Source: Gamsiella multidivaricata
Lineage: Eukaryota; Mortierellomycota; Mortierellomycetes; Mortierellales; Mortierellaceae
Assembly: GCF_025024155.1 (NCBI RefSeq)
Contig: NW_026251709.1
Coordinates: 930,001-994,000 of the forward strand
DNA: 64,000 bases
Reading direction: 5' to 3'
Position 1 is the stretch's first letter, and each line of letters starts with the position of its first letter. This document shows positions 26,101-36,833 of this stretch, one piece after another. The translations under genes and the position numbers were made by a program. The notes under the pieces are model-generated. The model had not been told where the DNA came from. It did not search any database and saw only the letters and a program-made list of their open reading frames with translations.

Positions 26101-28945
26101 CGTGGAGCTGGTTGATCCGCATGTGATCATCTCGGAGGATATCAAGTTGTTTGTTCGCAACCTGAACTCGAATCTCGGGCAGCAGCAACGTGTTTTAATC
26201 AGCATTGTCTCAGATACCCGTGAGCATAGGAAGCCAAACAGGAAACACCTTATCGAAGACGAACGTATCGATCCGCATCATCATCAGAACAAGCTGAAGG
26301 AACAGTCTGCAGCCAGTGCAACCTGTGGCAACCAGTCGCAGTCCACAGCACCAGTGGACATGGATGCGAGTCTTCTCCAACCTGTCATTTCTCTCCGTGG
26401 CTGCAAACGCATCGACTCTGGTGGTGAATCGGCAGGTGGCCGCTATGAGCTGGACCTTGGACAACAAGATATGGGGTCGGCCAATGTTCTCCGCAAGTTG
26501 GTCTTGGAGAATGCGAACTATGATCGCATCTCGTATCGCATCAGAACCATCTCTATTCTCGATAAGAACTGGCTCAAGATCAGCCGTCTGGATGGCACCC
26601 TGGAACCACCCTCGGATGAACCACATTCTGGTGGATCGGCTTCTGTGCATACGATCTCGCTCAGCTTTTCGACAAACGTGCGCAATGTGTTTTCGACATA
26701 TCTGCTTGTTGAGAATGTGGACAATCCTGCAGATACAAAGACGGTGCGAGTGACAATGGAGGTCGTTGCTCGTCAGAACTTGCGACGTGCAGCCAAGGGT
26801 AACGAGGCCAGCAACCGCGTCTTTGACGTGTTCGTGAACGGCATAGACTACAAAAACTCTTCTTCGATCGACATGAAGAATTTGTACTACGGTTCGGAGT
26901 ACACTGCGAGGAGCATGGTTGTCTACAATCGCGAGAGCGTGCCTATGGAGTTTACAGTAAGTCTCACAGGTATACATATCGTTTACAAATAGAAGGTATT
27001 GTTTTATTCTGAATGCTGACCTTGGGTATTTTTCTCTTCCTTCTTTAGTTCAAATCGAACATTTCGCTCACAGACACCTCCGAGATATTATTCTCAACAT
27101 CCCGTACCTCCGCCAAGCTGTTCAAAACCTTGACAGTCCCCTCGGAGAATCATGTCCGTGTCTACATCCGTTTCTTCCCCCGGCCATCTGCTGCCATCCA
27201 AGCCGCTTTGGATAGTGGCGAATGCCGAGATCCAGACGAGATGGAGCTGAAGACAGTGGAGATTTATATTAACTGTCGCCTTGTTAAGGACTATCAGCAG
27301 GTCGTTGTACTGACTGCAGAGTGCTACATGCCGGCCATTCGCGTGAGCTGGCAAGACTCTGTGTCCTTTGTTGGTAAGTCTTTGCTCAGCAATGTCCACT
27401 ATTCAGTTGTGCCACGAACTAGTTCTAATCCAGCATGCTTCCATCCTTAAATTTCTACAGCTCGTGTCTTCCGAGAGCCCGAGGAATCGTCGGAGAACGC
27501 GGATGAATGGAAGATCTGGCTTAAAGAGGACCACAGGATCTTAGGCGTGTCAAATTTGCTGGATATTCCTCTCGAATACGAAATCGTAAACGACACGATG
27601 TACTTTCATCTCGAGTATCCGGAGCCAGACAAAATAATTGATGGACTGCAAAAGCACGAGATTCGCGTCGTCCCCAATATGAAGGCGCTCCTTCGCAATG
27701 CCGAAAACTTCAGGAGGGTATGTTATAGTCAGGGCAATGCCTTCCCTTATATTTTCTCTTCAACTGTTTTTTTTTTTTTGCTCATATGTGCACCTTATAT
27801 TCGTTAATATAAATAGGAAAAGTACGTCCAGGAGAACGTTACGATCTATAACCGCAATCGACCGCTTGAGAACTACTGGATCCCGCTCCGGATCAGCTTT
27901 GGAAATGTATCTAGTTTCCAACTCTCGTCTGGATACAAGAGCTCATATGCTTTTGGAATGATCGAGCAACATGTGGTCAACTTTTTGAGCGATTTTAACA
28001 GCCACGCTGTTTTGGTCACTATGGGTGGCAGTGGCTGCTTCCCAGGTACCATTGGTAGTGGTCATAGTAATGGCAGTACCTCTGCCTCTGGGTTGGGCGC
28101 TGGTCTCGGTTCAGCGTTCAGTCTCTCGTCGGCCGGACTAGGGCCTGATCGGGGACCTAGTTCTCTGAACAGCAATGGGTCGGGAACCTCCCCTCCTTTG
28201 CTGATGAACGGTGGTTTGACTCTGTTGACCCCACCATCTTCTGGACCTGTTGCAGGAATGCTAGGGCTTGGTCGCACCACGTCTGCGCTGGCATCGTATC
28301 ATGGACCATCGCATCATCCGCATTACCAGAGTACTGAGGCACAGGAAACACAGCGCAAGTTGATTGACCTTGAATTCCAGTACCGTTACGTGGTGGACCA
28401 GCTAGTGTATTATAGCACGATCAAGACTGGAGAAAACTTTTTCCAGCTGGCTAGCCTGCTATTCTGCACTCTGCTCAACAACAGAATCTTTCAAATCCTA
28501 TCCCCGGCCTATCTTAAGGATCCGAGCAAGATTTGGTCTACCGGTGCGGCATCATCTGGTCCGACCTCAGGGCTTGGTCCATCCAACCCTAGCTCAGGCC
28601 TCGCATCAGCAACGTCTGCAGCAGTCGAATATGACGAAAATGGCGAGATGGTGCTGGTCCAGACAGGAGTAAACGGGTTTACGATGCAGAGCCATTACCG
28701 ACAGCACGACGAAACGCGGGTGCGTGTGTGGCCTGAGTCCTTGAGGAAATGGGTAAGTCATCAACTCTCCTCCATTGCGCAATGGATATGATCATGGTCA
28801 TATACAGCGTTTGATACTCACTTTGAATTTATATTTTTCATAAAAATAGGTTGAGGCATTGGACTACTTTGTATCATTCTTTCCGTACCATTCGCGACAG
28901 CTGGAGACGCTCAAGGCGTTGCACCACAGTCTGATTTTATCATAG
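17107..28945 (+). CDS. giant ASH/MSP-domain repeat protein (about 3,650 aa)
   Basis: Exons 17107-17167, 17211-17675, 17954-20680, 20778-22463, 22557-26956, 27049-27373, 27461-27717, 27817-28752 and 28850-28945 keep frame throughout and give about 3,650 aa. The first exon and its 43-nt intron are the least certain. At least eleven copies of the ASH/MSP beta-sandwich signature (hydrophobic-D-F/L-G ... V-G ... I-x-N-x-S) can be read, for example INFEDCVANQ (about residue 405), MDFGDCCAG (549), LDFGDTDVG (884), LDFGNVVVG (999), INFGTMDKG (1422), VDFGNCCVG (1529), FDGGRIEHG (1845), LDLGHCYVD (1958), TDLGKIGHY (2457), LDLGQQDMG (2946). ASH domains (ASPM, SPD-2, Hydin) act at centrosomes, cilia and in trafficking. 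Ser-rich linkers and a Gly/Ser tract (about 28020-28200) separate folded parts. I saw no signal peptide or clear membrane segment. Function unknown. Confidence 0.85.
22464..22556 (+). other. 93-nt stop-free intron inside the ASH-repeat gene
   Basis: A gtacgt donor and a gacaatag acceptor flank 93 nt, a multiple of three with no in-frame stop. The reading frame is therefore open whether or not it is removed, and retention would add 31 residues. The intron reading is preferred because the retained peptide is unlike its surroundings and both splice motifs are good. Confidence 0.65.
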
Positions 28946-29136
28946 TCGCGTTTTTTGTATTTCTAAATCGTTTATTTTGCTTCATCTTATTAAACGTAAC
29001 GCGTAAAAAAGACGTAGCAATATAACCAAAATGCTTTTGGATATTGTGAAGAATGCTTGTTTTGTGCTTGAGAAGGATAAAAGAATTGCGGCGAACGTGG
29101 ACATGGATGTGGATGTAGATGTAGATGTGAATACAT

Positions 29137-30613
29137 TTAACATTCAAAGATGAAGTAAAAAGTCTTTGTTACTATTACACGACGCGAGCTGATAATGCTT
29201 TCTGCTAGGGCCAGGATAGTTCCCACACCGGCTGTGGCCAATCCAAGACTCTGGGGAACATATCGAAAAATGTCGGCGATGTACTCACAGCCAGTCCAGA
29301 GCGCACCCGTCTCTACATAACTTGTGCCTAGCAGATGCCTGAATCCGGCGGATTGGCCCAGGAACCAGGTCACAGCAAACTTAAACGCAAAGAATGACAG
29401 TGCTGATGTGGTACCTCCAGGAAGACGTATATGGCGGCGGCTGGTGAGTATGCCGACATGGATGAGATGACTCAGCATGGTGGGCAGGAGGAAGAATGTG
29501 GTGTAATAGGAGAAGAAGGGCGCGAGAAAGTCGGGCCAACTACAGAGAAATGCCAGCGATGACAAACGATGTGTTTTGTTCTAAAAGTAAAGGGAGAAAG
29601 CGGTTATTTATGTTGCTCCTGACGCCAAGTTACTGAAATGTACAAGACGTGAGGGCTTACATGATAATGGTGCCGATGCTATGAGACGGCATCGTAAGTG
29701 AACACGCTCAACTCGAATAGCAGTGTCAACCAGACCAGGCCGGTGCTTGTCGATGCCAGCTACATTAAAGTCCGCGTAAAAGAAAAGGCGGAATAAACAG
29801 CGTGTTTGTGTAACCCCCAGCGCTTGTCTCCGATCTCCCTGTGCAACACAAAGATCTCTATCCCACCTCCTGGAACAATCTCCATAACTTCCGTATGCAT
29901 CCCACGATGCCAAACGGTCCAGTAGACGCAATGCTCCAATCAAATAGACGTGTTAATCGTGCAGAAAGTGGCATGTCAATATGATGCTCAAAATGCCGAC
30001 GATGTTGCCGATACCTGTGCTTGTGGCGGTACCATCGATGCATACTGCCGTGCTTATTTTGCACATGATCCGGTTCATCTTTTTGCTTTGAGTCGGTCTC
30101 TTGAGCACCCTTTCTATTTCTGCTGCCGTTGCTAAGATAATGATGACGAGGGTCTGCTCCTCCAGCCAACATTCCCGGTGACTCTATCGATGACTTTGAC
30201 GAATGTTCGCTCCTTGTGCTCAAAGGATCTCGGGCCTGCAAAGTACGTTCGAGTTCCTTGGCCAGATCTGAGATGTTATGAAGTTCATCCTCCATTTGCT
30301 CCATGAAGCTACAGACTTCATGTTCAGGCAGCAAACTGCTGTTGCTGTTGATGTGCGAGTGGCTGGTGATTTTCGTGGCCGTGGTCGTGGTGACGATTGT
30401 ATTGTTGGAGGCATTCGACGGCGGATAGCTTGAGGGTGCGGGGACGGCACGGCTGTTGAGGGGTGTGTTGAGGATAGAGGAGCGGCTGGAGGGAGGGCTG
30501 GGTTCGCGGCTGTGAAGCAAGAGCACCAGCGAAGTGTCACCCGAGGATGTGATGTGGCGTCTACGTAGAGTGAGCATGCAAGGCATGAAGGGAAACACAT
30601 AAAGGTTCCACAT
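29137..30613 (-). CDS. unknown multi-pass membrane protein; frame break in middle exon
   Basis: Exons proposed: 30613-29867 (start could be the Met at 30586 or 30577), 29759-29661 and 29539-29137. The N-terminal half is hydrophilic and Ser/Thr-rich with a short acidic helix (FMEQMEDELHNISDLAKELE) that could form a coiled coil. The C-terminal half is hydrophobic: TGLVWLTLLFELSVF, then WPDFLAPFFSYYTTFFLLP, then further helices. The middle exon is 99 nt, but continuity with both neighbours needs 3n+2, so the frame breaks near 29683-29692 with a TAG right after YDAVS; the other frame continues SIGTII. This may be an indel, a real lesion or a missed splice. The first donor (GTGGGA) is also poor. 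I do not recognise the family. Confidence 0.5.
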
Positions 30614-32332
30614 TCACACTTAACCATTTGCGCTGTATCAGTGTCCACGATAGTCTGAGGCAATCTTTTCCTTGTCCCTGTTCCCTTCCTCAACACTACT
30701 GTTCCTCTACATGGCACAAGTCCATGGGCAATCACTATAGTAGCTTTGACCGATGCACATTGCATCAGGCTTGTTGGATTGAGCGATATGCTCACACAGA
30801 ATAGTCAGGCTGTATTGGCCAGGTAGGGGAGCGTCTGTATGTAACCACAGCACCTCTGGGAAAGTATCCTGTGGTGGACCAATTACCGTCTGTGCTCCTG
30901 AAGTTCTCGCGTTCCAACCAAATCACTACGCGGACCCCATATGGCCGCTCCCCCCTCCTCCCACCTCCTTTTTAAGTTGTGGCCACGTTGGAGCGTCCGT
31001 CCCATATGGCTGTCTGAAGCCAAGAATATGCATACTGTGCTACTCTTCCGCGGCCATTGGTGCCAGGTCGCCTAAGCCAATTACATGCATACCCCAGAGT
31101 TGTTAGCCCCTTCTCAAATTATATTTGAAATACTAAGGCATGAGTTCCAATTGGACTACGTAAAGCTCTGTAAGAGCTGCTTTGTGCAAAGAATCGACGT
31201 CTACCAAAGGCTATCCAGCCCCAATAGCATATAAGTAGGAAAGACTCAAGCACCGCCCAGAAGTTCCTGTAAGGTCACCATTCTGCTACCTCTATAACCT
31301 CCAAAGGTAGCAATGCAAGCAACATTTAATGACAGGATTCACTCCTCAGTATCTCGGAGTAAAGCAGAGCCATTCTCTTACAATACGCTGTCCTTGGATG
31401 CAAGTATCTGGTTTTCTTCTGGGAAAAGTACATCTTGTAAGAGAATGAAATGCTGCCTGTGCTTGGTGTCAAGAAAGCAATCTCTATTCAATGATACAGG
31501 TTTGAATTTAGTCAAGCGTCCATAGGGGCTGATCCTTTGAGCACTGCCCGCCAGTTCCAGTTCCGCCAGGGACGTATTGTATCAGTATCATCTCGCCTCT
31601 GCGGTGGGAACTTGGCATCGTCTCGTCGAGGATAGTCCCTCCAAGTCCCTGATATTGTTAGAGACAGTTGAGGTGCGTTCGAACCGTCCTCGACAGTGTC
31701 GTCAGATAAAGCTGGAGAAGGCGAAATGCGACGATTTAGCGCCAGGGGAAGCGCCACAGTGGGGCATAAGGTCGAGATCACGATTAGCACGAGAACAACG
31801 AACAGAAGGTTTGTGGATCTTGTGTCGCGCGCGACTGCGGCCCATGCGAACGCTGCCTGACATGGCTATTGCCAGCTTGTTGTAATTCAAGAGACGCAAG
31901 ACAATGGCGTACTAGCAGTATGGTCGAGAGGAATAAAGAGGGAGTGGGTACGTGCTTTTGAATGCAAGGCAAACTGAGGTGTGATATGGGGAAAGTAGCT
32001 GGTGTATCGAGAACACAATTGAAAGGGAGGTAAAGAGGAAAGAAAAGGAATGAATTACCCTAAAGGGTCCTTTGCTCACTTTGCCTTCTTTCTCTGATAT
32101 CTCATCCCTGTCTCCTCTGTTTTCAGACCTGGATCCTCGCCGCTACAATAATGCTCCATATGAATTCCACGGACCAGACTCGATACAAATGTCAAGGACC
32201 TTTTCTTCGAATCTGAGGACGTTTTTTCCTTTTTTAAAAGAGAATGTTGTTTATTACATGGCTGCTCTTGGTTTTTTGTTTTTTTGTTTCGCGAGTCCTT
32301 AGGGAACCAGAAGACGGGCATAGACAAAAAAA
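30614..32332. other. 1.7-kb region without a firmly supported gene
   Basis: Only weak candidates occur. A minus-strand stretch at about 31860-31515 can be read as one hydrophobic segment (LLFVVLVLIVISTL) followed by a polar tail, but no start, splice partner or family could be fixed. A gcatataagtagg motif at about 31227 resembles a TATA box with nothing clear downstream. Confidence 0.5.
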
Positions 32333-33716
32333 TTAAACCTCCATGATCTCGCGGAGACGGCGGGTGGTGGAGCGGACGGTGGCAGCAGCGGTGGTCGACA
32401 AGGTCCAGGCACCGCCAGCCATCGTCTTCTTGCATCCACGGCACTTCCAGATACCGACAGACAGACGCTTGACGGCATCCTATGCGTTGTCGAGAGCATA
32501 TTCAAGAGATAACAATGATGAGCTTCTCTGCTTCTTTTCTATTCCATAACTCCTATGATGATGACTCCTGTCCTGATCCATGTATAACATCCCATAGAGA
32601 TCCCAGTAGTGCTGTATAAATCACTGCTGAGCATGCTGCACCTGTAAAGAATCGTAAGGAGATTGATACGGAACGCCAAGCAAGAAAAAAACGCAAAAAA
32701 ATAGAAGCAGAAAACAAAACAAAAAAAAGCAAAAAAATATCGAGTGTAGTATTCAAGCTGTTGCTACTCCGCTGTTTCTCGCAAAGTGGCCTGCTCCAGA
32801 AATGGCTTTCAACCAAATCAAAGCACACTCCTGATAATAATAACACGCTGGATCCTGTTTCCATGCCATACTAGAGCACCAGTCCATGCGTCAATCTGCG
32901 TCAACGTGCGTCAATGTGTTCTATGGGGCAAGGCGACAGATCATAGACTTACACGACCGCAGAAAGTGCAAGTGTACTTGCTGTGCTGGGTGATTTCCAT
33001 CTTCTTGACCTGCTTACGAAGCGAGGCACCATAACGGACACCGTATTTACCAACAACTCCGACCTTCTTAGTGCGCTTAGCCTACAAGTCATTAAACAGA
33101 GGAGCAGAAAGGTGTTAGGGATCTTCAAGTCTGAAAGGTGTCTGTTTGATGAGAGCTCTGAAGGGAAGGTGTTGGCTGGAAACGATCCTGGTTCGATCAG
33201 GTGATCCTGGAGTAGTCTTCGTGATGAATCATAGTGCCACTTTGAGATGCGTCAAGGCAGTCGTCGTGCTAGTCCTGGTACGCTTTTAACTGCGACTGAA
33301 GTGATGTGGTACGTCTGCCCTTGGTCAAGGGTTGAGGTCTCGTCTGTCATCTAAACGGCCAGACGTAACAGGCTTCAAGTCCTTCCCCTCGACGCTTTTT
33401 TAACGATGACGAAAGCGAGGGAAGAGCGGATTCCTGAAGCACTTTAATCGTGGGAGAAAAGAGCGTCCTTTTGAATCGGTTGTAACATGACGATCCTGTG
33501 CCTGGTGTTTCTCCAGAAGTAAGGGTCGATATGGTAGATTGGATTCTGTTTGCCACAATGTCTCCGCGAAACGTAGCTAGAAGTGCCGATGGCGTCAAGT
33601 GTCGCTCCCGAATGATGTGCTGACTGATGCATAGTCAGTATGCCCCCAACTGGGATGGATGTATCCATTTGATGCCGATGGATGCAATGGATGCTCTCCC
33701 TGCGGTGACTTGCCAT
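32333..33716 (-). CDS. RPL43: 60S ribosomal protein eL43 (L37a/Rpl43)
   Basis: Structural protein of the large ribosomal subunit with a C2C2 zinc ribbon. Exon at 33081-32953 encodes [20 protein letters not shown] through TCTFCGR; exon at 32479-32333 encodes [20 protein letters not shown] to the end. These are the family's most conserved stretches and carry the four zinc Cys (CTFC, CRGC). The two exons supply 91 residues, so a single ATG codon upstream gives exactly 92 aa, the usual eL43 length. The best candidate is ATG at 33716-33714 followed directly by GCAAGT, a GC-AG intron of 632 nt (33713-33082); no ATG followed by GT was found in between. The last intron is 32952-32480. The first exon is the uncertain part. 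Confidence 0.88.
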
Positions 33717-33833
33717 CTTTGAATATGGAGTGGAAATGAAAGGAGGACTTCAAATGGAGCGCACTTCTGAGGCAAGTTGTACAGAGCAGATTTTTATTAA
33801 GGGCCTACGCACCCATATTCTTCGCCAAGAGTG

Positions 33834-34454
33834 CTATTGCTTCTTAGTCTTCGCCCTAAATTCTCGAATGTCTGTCTCGACCAGCTTTGCGAGCTCTGCC
33901 TTGAGTTTTGGTCTGTACCCGGCTGCGAGGAGCACTTCATACACCATAAGATACGGCGTCAACACAAGCGCCTGCATTAGATTGTCCTGCAGCTTTGGCG
34001 CGCGCTTCTCGTACACACCATGTCCAATGAGCTGTGCTATCCATGCAACAATTTGCACTAGAGTCACCACCTTGGTTGCGTCGGCCCTCGTGGTATTGAA
34101 TTCTGTCGCAAGCTTAGCAAGTCCCATGAACAACGGCGCCGTTATCAAACCAGCGACCTTGTCGAGTTTGATGTAGTACAGGCAGTAAGCTGCCATAGTC
34201 AAAACCGCGGCATTGGGCAGGAAGGTCTGGAAGAGTCGTCCTTGGAGCGTTGAGGTCGTAGGCGTATGAAGCAAAGGTTCGGTCTTGGCGGCGAAAACGA
34301 GGGCACTTCAGACGATGAGGGGGATGCAGATGAGATAGATACCGATGTTGACGGCATTGTCGTGGTGGCTAGCGTACTGTAGCAAATGGTACTTGAGATC
34401 AAAGATGTGCGAAGAATGGTTCTTATCCTCGGGACGAGAGTGCTGTGGTGCCAT
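33834..34454 (-). pseudogene. Mpo1/DUF962 (YGL010W) homologue with in-frame stop and lost His
   Basis: Mpo1 is an ER dioxygenase that removes one carbon from 2-hydroxy fatty acids made from phytosphingosine. The frame from ATG 34454 to TAG 33834 spans 207 codons without introns and matches the family along its length, including GHGVYEKRAPKLQDNL and ALVLTPYLMVYE. Codon 49 (34310-34308) is TGA where the family has an aromatic/polar position, most simply a TGG to TGA change since it is followed by SALVF. Codon 40 (34337-34335) is TAT (Tyr), where the N-x-x-x-H motif after YASHHDNAVN should give His, a likely iron ligand. An ATG downstream of the stop exists near 34274 but would lack the first metal-binding segment. 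Either an inactivated copy, a sequence error plus a polymorphism, or readthrough. Confidence 0.75.
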
Positions 34455-34922
34455 GTCTTTTCGGTCGCGTGCTGCTGTGGCTAGTGGGAGCGTATGATGT
34501 GGAGTCGGCAAAGTAAAGAGAGAGCAGTGAGAGAGGAAGACGGATTAAAAGTCTATTGGTCGCGATCGGATCTTGTGGGGAAGAGTAAGGAGGAATGCTG
34601 GAGTCAGCTTCCTCGGCTGGACACATTCAGTTCGTGCGCAGATATGACCATGTCTGCGAAGTGTAACTGGCTCTACTCGCCATTCCGATTATTTTCAGAC
34701 GCTGCTGTGCTACATGGACATCAGATGCAGTGGAACGCGCGGAAGATCGTGTCCATCCAGACTAGGGCGCAGCAGCATCTCACACCCTTCTAGCGCCTTC
34801 CAGGGGGATCCACTCGTGCGCATTTGGTCTGCCACTTACAAAATGCATTAAAAGGGCTCCTTATCTTTCTCTGCTCGCCATGCCGTTATTTCCTCTCCAT
34901 CCAAGGCTCAAGGCCCGCATCC

Positions 34923-36737
34923 ATGGCTGATATTCTACCGTCGGAACACCTCGCGAGCACAGCAGCGCAGTTGCCTAATGAGGTCCTTGAAAGAATTCTG
35001 TCCCTCCTCCCCTGGCGCTCCAAGTACGCATGCCTCACAGTCTGTCGAAACTGGCACTCGGCTGCCATCACTTCTCTGTACCGCTCCGTGCCTCTCCCAG
35101 GTCTGACCCCAAGTCTCTCCTTGGCCCCCTTCCGAAAGCATATGCATCTCATCAGAGAGGTCCAATGGACAACTCTAAGCAGGACACCTTCAAATTTCGA
35201 CGAAATCAAACAGTTTCTGCTGCAACAAAACTCTGCAGGACAAGAATGCAGTGACCGTGTTGACGGCAGTGGACAACTGCGACTAAGGTCTTTGATCTAC
35301 GGCGGAATATCAAGGGATGACAGCACATACGATTTCCTTTTGCAGCTTCTCGATCGCCACCCGACCTTGAAAGCATTGGAGATCAGCTGCCAATGCTGGA
35401 GCACAGCCAGGCTGTCGCTGGAGGACATCCTGGAGCGCCTTCCTCTTCTGACCGGATTTCGGGCGTATGATATCAGCTGTAAGCCTATCGAACGCTCACG
35501 CTGGACGAATCGAGATGACTCTGAACATAACGCCTCCAGCGCTGCTTCTTCAGGGAACTCTCTTGTCATCGCCAAAGCAAAACCACCATTTGCGCTTCAA
35601 AGACTCTGTTATTGTGATGCTGTCGCCGCAGCCGCAGAGCCCGATAACCTTTTTGGTGCACTTCCCGATCTTATGTCTCTCGACATTAAAACTTCAACAC
35701 TCGCTAGAGGGTGGTCCAGTCAATTTGACTTCCACATTTCTGCTGAAAGCTCATTCTTGGATGAACAAAAGGCCATAATGCTTTCCGAGTCCCTGTTCAA
35801 GAATTGCTCCAAGCTGAGGACACTAAGCATCACAAGCGATTCTGACAATGTCGCTGCTATACTAGATTCTCAGGACTATATTACAGGCGCCTACCATAAT
35901 CCTGATGGTCAAACCCCGCTTGTCAAGCTTCTACCACGGATCCTCACAGAGTTCCATAAACGTGCATACCGCATCTCGCGGGCATCACTCGATTGGATGG
36001 TGCGCTCCACGTGTCGTGGCCTTAAAATTCTGAGCCTGCCTAACGAAGCGACCAGTGAGATTACCAGCCAGGATCTACAGCGTATTTTGGAATTGTGTCC
36101 AAGTCTTACTACTTTTGTAGCCCGTGGGCGGAGTCTCAACATCGAGGATATGGCTCCATTGAGTGTGTTTGCAGGCACTGCGCGGCCCCTGGAGGGGGGC
36201 GCTGATCTCAGTTGCACGAGCCAGAGCAAAAACAACAGCGAGGGATGCCACGCACCACGGCCCTGGGCATGTTCTCGGACTCTGCGTCGGCTAGTTGTGG
36301 GGATGATCGCGCACACAGACGACCCTGACGAACACAAAAAGGCGTGGACGCAGCTGGGACAACTCACAGGAATAGATGCACTCGAGCTATACGGAACCAA
36401 CCTGGTACCAAAACTGTCGTATGGCATTGGAGCCTTAGGAGACCTTGAGCGCATGTATGCCTTCACAATCGAACACTGGAAACAGCCACCATCGTCAAGC
36501 GACCATATGGAAGAGAGCAACGTGAAGGATGAGGATCAGGTCGAGGCAGAAACTTCAGTGATGATGGATGGGGAGACAACGGAGTGGATCGCAAGACACT
36601 GGACAAATCTGGGTTCATTGAGACTTGATACGGGAGAGACAAGTGAGTGCGGGGAAAGGATGAGAAAGTTCGTGGAAAGGGAACAAACAGCTGGGAGGAT
36701 GAGGAAGGTTCAGCTCTCAACGACGCGTCTGCCATAA
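34923..36737 (+). CDS. F-box / leucine-rich-repeat-like protein (604 aa)
   Basis: Single-exon gene. The N-terminus has an F-box at about residues 16-50, with LPNEVLERILSLLPWRSKYA and then CLTVCRNWH, the segment that binds Skp1 in SCF ubiquitin ligases. The remainder shows irregular leucine-rich segments (LRSLIYGGI, LKALEISC, LRTLSITS, LGSLRLDTG) expected of a substrate-recognition domain. The ATG at 34923 was chosen because it places the F-box close to the N-terminus; an in-frame upstream Met at 34824 would add an unlikely hydrophobic 33 residues. Divergent from the Mpo1-like gene, about 470 nt apart. Substrate unknown. Confidence 0.85.
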   Translation: MADILPSEHLASTAAQLPNEVLERILSLLPWRSKYACLTVCRNWHSAAITSLYRSVPLPGLTPSLSLAPFRKHMHLIREVQWTTLSRTPSNFDEIKQFLLQQNSAGQECSDRVDGSGQLRLRSLIYGGISRDDSTYDFLLQLLDRHPTLKALEISCQCWSTARLSLEDILERLPLLTGFRAYDISCKPIERSRWTNRDDSEHNASSAASSGNSLVIAKAKPPFALQRLCYCDAVAAAAEPDNLFGALPDLMSLDIKTSTLARGWSSQFDFHISAESSFLDEQKAIMLSESLFKNCSKLRTLSITSDSDNVAAILDSQDYITGAYHNPDGQTPLVKLLPRILTEFHKRAYRISRASLDWMVRSTCRGLKILSLPNEATSEITSQDLQRILELCPSLTTFVARGRSLNIEDMAPLSVFAGTARPLEGGADLSCTSQSKNNSEGCHAPRPWACSRTLRRLVVGMIAHTDDPDEHKKAWTQLGQLTGIDALELYGTNLVPKLSYGIGALGDLERMYAFTIEHWKQPPSSSDHMEESNVKDEDQVEAETSVMMDGETTEWIARHWTNLGSLRLDTGETSECGERMRKFVEREQTAGRMRKVQLSTTRLP

Positions 36738-36833
36738 TGGTGCCCTCAGCATCCATTCCAATATTCTGATACTGAAAAAAAAAAATGCGTTCAGCAATCA
36801 AATAAAGTTATCGTCGTTTATTATGCTCTTTTC

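Noticed and set aside
31670..31690. gcgttcgaaccgtcc, resembling a tRNA T-arm
   Set aside because: No acceptor stem, D-arm or A/B box spacing could be built around it.
31702..31899. Minus-strand frame with MGRSRARHKIHKP and RDLDL, reminiscent of Bud20/ZNF593
   Set aside because: The C2H2 finger that defines Bud20 is not found downstream in any frame and no donor follows RDLDL; the match is too short.
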